Shown here one piece after another: positions 57,191 to 64,000 of a stretch of DNA of 64,000 nt; within the stretch, counting starts at the first letter, position 1; each line of letters begins with the position of its first letter. Source of the stretch: Symsagittifera roscoffensis. Taxonomy: Eukaryota > Xenacoelomorpha > Acoela > Convolutidae. Position numbers and translations under genes: made by a program. The DNA lies in the NCBI RefSeq assembly GCF_963678635.1, contig NC_087071.1:25369821-25433820 (forward strand), written 5' to 3'. The notes beneath the pieces were generated by a model. That model made no database searches. It was not told where the DNA came from and saw only the letters and a list, made by a program, of their open reading frames with translations.

Positions 57191-58464
57191 TTACAAATAA
57201 GTGGGTTGTTAGTAAGATGGATCGTGATTGGTTAATATTAAATAATTTATAGAGATAAACTATCCAATTTATAAACAAATAATAAATATAGTTTATATCT
57301 GGTTACACCCATCCGGGGTTTACATAGTTTTGAATCTTAGATCTTCTATCTGTAATGAAGGATGGATGTTGGTCGTTGTTGTTTGGCGAGCATCATTTCC
57401 TGTTTTGTTTTTGAAGAAGAAAGCTCCAAGAAGTTGGAGTCATCGATAGGAAGTTGTTAGTTATCGTTTGACAAAGACTATGACTGTCATTGAAATCAAT
57501 CTGATTTCAAGTTGGTTTGCTATGATCGTCTGTTCTTGATTGGTTGCGGAGAACTGTGTTTCGATCTGGTTTGGGAATGGCGTGAAGATCGTGTTTGGAG
57601 GGGATGCCCTGTAACTCGGATCTGTACGTATACTTGAACATCGAGATGGTCATTGGTCTGATTCTTTGGTCTGAACTTTTGTGTTATATTATTTTTTGTT
57701 TTCCTTTTGTTTCGTTGGTTGTGTCCTTTTCTCAAAAATCAAATTGTTTGTGGTTTGGATTTGTCTTGCGACTTTTTGGTGTTTTATTGTTTCTTTTTTA
57801 TTCTTGGTAAAAGTCTTCAAAAGAATAATTTATCCAGTTTTAAGCTGGTTTAATCCGCTTTGGGTACCGTGGGTTTTCTTTTCTTAGTCATGCTGTTAGT
57901 TTATGGTTTATGGTGTTTAGTAAGCTGCGTTGGTTAGTTTGGTTATTATATAATTCCATTCCAACCGGGTTAAAGGAAAAGTGGAAACTTGTTATTGCTT
58001 GTTTGAGTTGTTGTTAGTGCAAACTTAAAACTTGAATTCATTATTTTAAACAATTCTTCGTGGGCGAGCTGTGCGATTGTGGACAGAATTTCTGTGCGTT
58101 TAAACAGAAGTTATAGAAAAGGTTAGTACTGCATTTCATTTGTATGAATTTACTGCTTTTAAGGTGAAATTTTACTGCTTTTGGGGTTGAAAGGTAATTT
58201 ATTTTCATAGTATTTTAAATTTACTACATTTGGGGGAATAATTTAGAAATGAATTTACTACTCTGAATTCACTTTTACTGCATCATGTAGTGCTGTTGGT
58301 TTCATAGTGTTTGAAATGGAAAACAGAGTTTATATTTTTATTTGTGTTTTCTTTTTTGAAGGTGATCATGATGTGAAGGCCAAAGAGAATACAAATTACT
58401 GAATAAAATGGTTAGTTCAATTTTGAATTAGTTAGTTTGAAAATCATTAAATTCATAAATACCT
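57191..58464 (-). other. 3' non-coding part of the envelope-bearing element
   Basis: From about 57,340 the plus strand becomes rich in T and G, the same bias as the ORFs to the right, so this is probably the 3' untranslated region, possibly with an LTR. Another imperfect hairpin (AGATAAACTAT with ATAGTTTATATCT) lies at about 57,252-57,299. Hydrophobic plus-strand ORFs here (57,595-57,887) are a by-product of the T/G bias. Confidence 0.35.
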
Positions 58465-60267
58465 TTAGTTATCTTGGAAAAATTCGTGTGGGAAAATGTC
58501 GTGAATAGCGTCTGAGGTAGTTAGTAGTTTTGCTAGTATGCGTATTATGTTTTTAGTTTGCAACAGTGGCCAAAGCAATTGCAGTGTTTTGATGGTTTTT
58601 AGTTCTTTGGTGCCTACTGCAAATTCATGAGGTGTGTTCTGGATTAGATTATAAATTTTGTGATTATATTTAGTGTTATGAATGAATTCTAAAATGGGTA
58701 CTTCTATGGGTTGAATATATTCATGCGGAATGATCAGAGGCCGGGATTCTTCGTCCTTGAAGGTTTTCGTGAGGGGACAAAAAATATACATTTGAGTGAT
58801 GGGATCATAATTTTGGAGGATGTCTTGGAAGTTAGTGTTTTTAATGCAATACGTGAAGTTTAGAAAAAATGGCAAGCTGTGTTTGGAATTAATGAACTGC
58901 AATCTGTGGTGGCGTTGGCGTGATGGTATGTGTAAATGAAAATGATTTTGGATAAAGCGATAGTAAGTATAAGTATGTGTTTGCTTAGTTCTCAACATGA
59001 TGTCGTGTGAGCAATGCAAGTCGCGTTCTTTTGGTGTCAGGAAGTGAAAAGTTAGTGAAAATGTTTGAAATTTCTTGTGAAATGATTCATATGCTTGGAT
59101 GTCTGATAGTGCTTCTGAAATAATGTGATCATGCTTTTTATCTAGTATGTTAAGTGTGAATATGTATGATGATTTAATAAAAAACTTTTCCGTGATTTGT
59201 GGATTTGCAAATTTATCGTCATCAAGAAATTGGTATTGATTAGATCTGATGATGTTATGATCGTAATATTCAAATGAATAGTCGTTAGCGCGGGGTGCAG
59301 TGAATGTTTTTAGTAATTTTTTATATCCTACGTATGTAAATTGACGTGGAGTGAGTGCTGTGGTTAATCTGAATAATTCGTCTTTATTCCTTTCAATATC
59401 GATAGTGGTGTTATAGAGTGGTAGCGTAAGGGGATTAGTGAAATTATAATAAGCTTTCCAATGAAGTGTGGGTATTAATACATGTTCATCTACAAAATGA
59501 CGTGGTTCAGGGTTAGAGTCAGATTGATTTAGTGTATATTGGGGAAATAAAGGTAGTGTTATTTGAAGAAAATTCGTAGAATTGGTGTGGTCTGGATGAT
59601 TGATATATTCTCGGGCGGTTCCGGGTTTGGATGGGAATGGATGATTGGGGAATTTACGTTTAAAGGTTCTATAAGCACGGTTAGTACTGTTGGATGATTC
59701 TGTGGAAGTGGATGAATGAGCTAGTGATGGAGTTTAATCTGAAATTGGTGTGGGTGTTGGTGGATTTGATGATGTTATTGTTGATGATAGTTGGTGAATA
59801 GTGAGGGTGTGGGGAGATAGCAATTGTTCTTGGAGTGTTATAAAATTATCTAGTTCTTCGAAAAGTTGGATACTATCAGGGGAGTTGTTGGTGGAGCGTT
59901 CATTATTGAATGGGGAGTATGTTGGGGTTACTTGAGAATGAGTGTAGGGAGATGTATGTTGGCTATGGGATTGTATAGGTCGGAAAGGGGGTTTTGAGAA
60001 GGTAGTTGAGCTGGTCGGGGTATGTGTAGAAAGGGATGGTTCTGAATCGGCGAATTCGTCGGGGGTCTCAATATCAGAATTATTGAATTGTGAAATTGTT
60101 GTATAAATTGTGATATCTGAGTTAGTGTCAGAATTCATGCCGGATGATGTGTTAGCTTGTGGTGAATCAGGTGGCGGAAAAGCAAAAAGTGGGATAATAG
60201 GGAGTGGATTTTGGAGGTTGGCAGGGTGGGAGTTTGATCGTTGGAGTGATCCAACTTGTCTGCTCAT
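58465..60267 (-). pseudogene. ORF X: 600-codon unidentified protein downstream of the envelope gene
   Basis: The ORF starts at ATG 60,265-60,267, inside the last 101 bases of the envelope frame, and runs in one frame to the stop at 58,465. Its only break is a TAA at 59,734-59,736 (codon 178). Residues 1-190 are rich in Ser, Thr, Pro and Asn with acidic patches (SDTNSDITIYTTISQ), as in a disordered phosphoprotein or Gag-like N-terminus. The rest looks globular, with aromatic and charged residues (LIPTLHWKAYYNFTNPLTL, PRQFTYVGYKKLLKTF, IQPIEVPILEFIHNTKYN). I recognise no catalytic or zinc motif and no signal peptide. It could be a structural protein (Gag, nucleoprotein or matrix-like) or an accessory protein. 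Function is unknown. Confidence 0.6.
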
Positions 60268-62834
60268 CGTGGGCTAAAAAAAAAGGATTATTTTGAGACT
60301 GAAAAGTGGTGGTATGGGGCTGTTCAATGATTTGTTCGTATGTATCGTCAGTTGAAGGTTGTTGTGTCACTATGTGTTGGATGGGGCTTTGTATGTGGCT
60401 GGGTCTTATGTTTAGGGGGTTTGTGATTGCTAAGTGTCGAAAATTTTGTGAGACTAAAGATAAGGGATGATTTTTTGGCAAATGGGCTGCCGTAGGCAAT
60501 GCGTTTGTATTATTATTTGAGTCATTGTAGGTGTTGGAATTTGTTGATAGTTTTGTATTGTATTCTTTAATTTGTGCATCTAGGAGTATTTTATTTATTG
60601 ATGATGAGAATATTCCAAAAAATCCTGCAAATAATATGCGTCTACGCTGGCTCGTCTGTTTACTTGTGTATGTATTGCGCATGTGTTATAGATTCCTTTT
60701 AGTAATGAGAAAAGAAATCCAATAAAATTAAACATTGCGTATAAGATAGTCAATCTTTCTAAGATATAATATGGCCATCCTAGAAAGGCTAAAACTTCGT
60801 TTTTCAGATTTATAAAACTAAAAATATTGATTGGTGATATATCTTGTGGTCGATATTTTTCACCGTTTAAATACATGTAATCTTTGATGTCTTTAAAATA
60901 AACGCTGTAATCTTGTGCGTAAATATCTGAAAATCCTGCTGTTTCTGCGAGTTTTCGTAAGTTTTGGTCTATTGATAGTCGCTGTATAGTGTCCATTTGT
61001 GTTAGTTGTTCTTGAAACTGTTGTGTTCTAATGTGATGTTGTATATCGGATTTAGAATATATACCGATTGATTGTAAATCGATTTTTGGGTTGCGAGCAA
61101 TAGCTCGAATGCTTTCTGGTGAAAACGTTTTAGTGGCTGCATGAGTGTAGGGTATGGTGTAAGTAGGTAGTATTTATCTTCGTCAGGGTTTAATTGTACG
61201 ACGTTGTGGCTATTTTCTGATCTAAATGGGACTGCGGTATCCCAAAAATATGTTCGTCTTGAAAGTGTATCAACAAAATGTACTTTATTTTTGTAGAATG
61301 TGGGGATTATTTTTTAACAACGTTTGTCTTCGAAAACATATAGTGGTGATACTTTTTTGGTGCAAGTACAAAACCATAAAATGTTTCCTTCATAGTCAAG
61401 GAAATTTGATCTATTTCTTGATAACAAATATCCTGCGTATGGTATTTTGAGTACTGCTAATGCGAGTGAATGTAGAATTTGTGTTCTTTCTAATTCGCAT
61501 AGTTGATGGAGTGTTTCTAATTCAGAAAATCACATTTCTTGGAAAATTCTACTAATTGTGTAGTCTAATTTCATATCAAAGTGAATGTCATAATGTATTG
61601 CGCCAAAATAGGTATTGTTCATTAATGATAGTTCCTGTAAACGTGTGCTTTCACTGTTGTATGGTTCTAGTCTTCCACCAGGATTTCCTGCGTTTTTGCG
61701 GAGGTTCACTGGGATGTATGATGTATCTTCGTTTTTTAGGTGATGTGTTGCATGGGGGTCAAATTTTATTTTTCCGGTGGTCATGTCGAAACCTTTGTCG
61801 TATTCAACAAGTATTTCGGAGTATTGTGTTTTAAAAAGTGGGTTTTTGTATTTACATGCAAATTCTGTTTCGTGAAATATTTGAAAACGTGTCAATTTGT
61901 TTTCTATTTTATGGATGTTTCTAAAGCTAGTACTTAGTCTTTCAATTGGGTTTACTTTTTCAAATGGGATTGATTCAATAAAATATTTTTGGTGAAATCT
62001 AATCATTCTAGCGTGTATATTTGCAACTTGGAAAACTGTGCAGGTTTCTTCAGGAAACCATACTATGGTTGCTTTTGTGCGTGTTGTAGGATCGCAATAT
62101 CCTTGGTCATTTTTGCAAGGAAGTCTAATGCCTTGGTAAAGGATTGTGTCGTCTTTTAAATCTCGTGTTAGTTGTACTTTTTCAAGTTGTACTTTCCAAT
62201 CAAAAAACATTATTTCTTGATATCCTTTATTTTTTGTATCTGCTTTGCAATTTGAGGATCATTGATACCTATGTGTGGTATCCAGTCAGTGTTTATCATG
62301 TAGCTCGTATATTAGTCTTCCGTGTGTTCCACGAAAGGGAAAATTTCTTGTCTAGTCTAATGTGACCTTGGTGTTTTTCAAGTTCTGCTTGATGTGCTGA
62401 GTCTGGGAAAACTTGAAAATTTACAAGTTTTCTATTCGTTCCGTCGTTTTGTGTTAAGTTTAATCGTCTAAGTTCATTCTTACAATCTTGAGGGTTAGTT
62501 AAGATGTAGTAATCTTTCTATATTACTCTGATAGAAAGATTCGTGTTCTAGTCTTTTTTTTCGTTTGAGACTTGCGAGCAATGTACTTTCTTTTCGGAAA
62601 ATGTTGCTATAAACTTGTATCCTGTTAAGGTTGTTGCTCGGGCTTTTGAGTATAGTGTTGCTGATACATTTGTGCATTCTATAGCTTATGGTTCTGATTC
62701 GCATTGTGTTACTTGGCTTATAGCGTATTTGTGTAGTGTTTTTTGTTCGTTTTCTTCACAATCATAGTGTGTTACTAATGAATCCTGAGGTCCTGTACGA
62801 GGGGATAGATTTGTATGTTGTTCGGAAAAATTTA
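60167..62834 (-). pseudogene. Envelope-type membrane glycoprotein, decayed
   Basis: This looks like a viral-type surface glycoprotein carried by an integrated element. The ectodomain begins near 62,770 with a Cys-bearing strand (HYDCEENEQ, then QVTQCESE), continues through KNDQGYCDPTT and VWFPEETC near 62,060, and has a well-preserved 226-codon part at 61,530-62,210. Near the C-terminus a hydrophobic segment at about 60,790-60,680 (ILERLTILYAMFNFIGFLF) is the likely membrane anchor. A tail of about 150 residues follows in another frame (60,167-60,682). Breaks include TAA near 62,685, TGA at 61,530, TAA near 61,316 and at least three frameshifts. Cys spacing recalls class III fusion proteins of jingchuvirus-like envelopes found in retroelements. 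That placement is tentative. Confidence 0.55.
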
Positions 62835-63960
62835 GAAAAAAAATGAGTTGGAACGTAAATATCTTTCAAATATACATGTGTATAATAATCCGGAGTATGG
62901 GTTATAAAATGTGATATATCCAATTGTGATTTTAGTGTATCTATCGTTTTTATATATTACTTCAGTTGTTATAAATGGAGGAGGTAGTGATTGAGCTGTT
63001 ATGTTTGGTGGCCTTAGGGGAAAAGGGTGTTGAACAATATTATTAAGTTTGACTGTGATTTCAAAATTTAATTGAAGACTGTTTTGTTGAAGTATTTGAA
63101 TGTTATGCTCTCGGATATCTTCGTGGATATCTTGTCTATATTGTAATCTATTAAGTGCCCAACTATGGAGTCGGTTTCTTTCTTGATGTTGTCCAAATAG
63201 TGGGGGAGGTGCTACGAAAGTAGTCCAATCTAATCGTAAAGGGATATTTATATTTGACGATGATTGTTCTCGGTATTTAGCGTCGAGATTGTTTGGAAAA
63301 TTTAAAGGGAAAAGTGTTGATGAGGCTTGACTTATTGATGGTATTGACGGAAGTGAGAGTGTTTCTGGTAATGATGATAATGTTGTATCAGAAGAAACAT
63401 CTATTGGTTCATTTACTATGTTCGGTTCATCTTGTGTATATGAGTGTGTTGTCCAATATGGTGGTCTTTCTGTGGTGTCTGGCAGATTAAAAGGGTTTTC
63501 TCGGATTTGTTGTGATGTGGGGTTGAACTTAGGTAGTCTGAGGGTATATTTGAGATGCTTTGTTGTGAAAGAAGTGTGGGAGTTTCTGGTAGTGTACTGC
63601 TGGAAAGTTCTGAGGTAGTTGGTGTTGGTGATTAAAATGAACTATTGGGGTTTGAAAATTTCTATTTCTTCGCGGATGTATAATTTGATTTTGGCTAATA
63701 TGTCTGACTCGATTGAGGTCTTGTTTCAAGGTGGGGTATAAATTTTATGTTGGTTCCTTTAAAGATGCTTGTCGACGAACTGGTTCTAGTGGTTCTGATA
63801 AGCGTGGGTGTCGTTCTTCAAAGGTGTATGGGTTGTCTTGAAAAGAAATGCGTGTTGATGTTTGAGGATTGTTTGTAGTTGTAGCAGTTAATGGACTTTC
63901 TTTGGATGTGGTTGGTGGGGGCTGGTTTGGTGGTGGTTGATTAGCAATTTTGGAAAATTA
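62832..63960 (-). pseudogene. Pro/Thr-rich segment upstream of the envelope, frameshifted
   Basis: On the minus strand from about 63,945 the sequence encodes a Pro/Thr/Gln-rich region (NQPPPNQPPPTTSKESPL), then Ser/Pro-rich text through two frame changes. A more globular part runs from about 63,540 to 62,835 (LDWTTFVAPPPLFGQHQER, EITVKLNNIVQHPFPL). This last frame has no ATG and ends at a TAA directly after a run of eight T. One base of slippage there enters the envelope frame. It may be the N-terminal part of the envelope polyprotein or the end of a separate ORF. The element continues past the right edge. Confidence 0.45.
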
Positions 63961-64000
63961 TCTGAATTTTATTTTTTTTTGGAAAATTTGTGTTTATTAT

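Noticed and set aside
57595-57887. Plus-strand hydrophobic ORFs resembling membrane proteins
   Set aside because: They arise from T/G-rich composition, where TTT and GTT codons dominate, and overlap the non-coding end of a minus-strand element.
60531-63618. Plus-strand ORFs opposite the envelope (for example 61,556-61,834 and 63,293-63,490)
   Set aside because: They are shadows on the opposite strand of better-supported minus-strand coding sequence.

Overview
This window is AT-rich nuclear DNA from an animal, almost certainly an invertebrate. It has one spliced host gene with animal-type glycogenin exons, and most of the rest is transposable elements and their debris. The elements seen are Polinton-type DNA polymerase B, Penelope-like elements with GIY-YIG nuclease, Ty3/gypsy, several non-LTR families, tRNA-derived SINE-like repeats, small inverted-repeat elements and a satellite. 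I cannot name the phylum from sequence alone.

Layout. 0-4.2 kb: a broken protein-primed-type DNA polymerase B gene, cut by the left edge. 4.7-8.0 kb: pieces of a Ty3/gypsy element in the order integrase, possible LTR, gag. 8.5-15.8 kb: three Penelope-like fragments, the last with its 5' part present three times in tandem (about 1,012 bp units). 16-16.6 kb: an unidentified minus-strand ORF. 17.1-18.3 kb: a non-LTR element with a PD-(D/E)XK-like C-terminus whose reverse transcriptase core is deleted. 18.6-23.7 kb: a 4.74 kb Ty3/gypsy element with two 146 bp LTRs, sitting inside a small inverted-repeat element. 23.9-28.3 kb: a LINE with ORF1, endonuclease and RT remnants, rearranged at a 69 bp palindrome, followed by a nearly full CR1/jockey-type LINE.

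29.35-39.64 kb: four coding exons of glycogenin on the plus strand with matching splice phases. The last short exon is not identified. Introns are 2.4-3.5 kb and carry several interspersed repeat families and an antisense RT relic. 39.6-57.3 kb has no convincing gene. It holds SINE-like repeats, a 3.1 kb satellite of 100 bp monomers organised as a 700 bp seven-monomer higher-order repeat, a 1.2 kb tandem duplication, and CAGGGGCGGAT-ended elements.

From about 57.3 kb to the right edge the minus strand carries a different kind of element, with a coding strand very poor in G. It has a decayed membrane glycoprotein of viral envelope type, preceded by a Pro/Thr-rich segment joined through a run of eight T. 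An overlapping downstream ORF of 600 codons (58,465-60,267, here called ORF X) has only one in-frame stop and matches no family I know. This envelope plus ORF X unit is the best candidate in the window for something undescribed.

Only glycogenin looks like an active host gene. Nearly every mobile-element ORF has stops, frameshifts or deletions.
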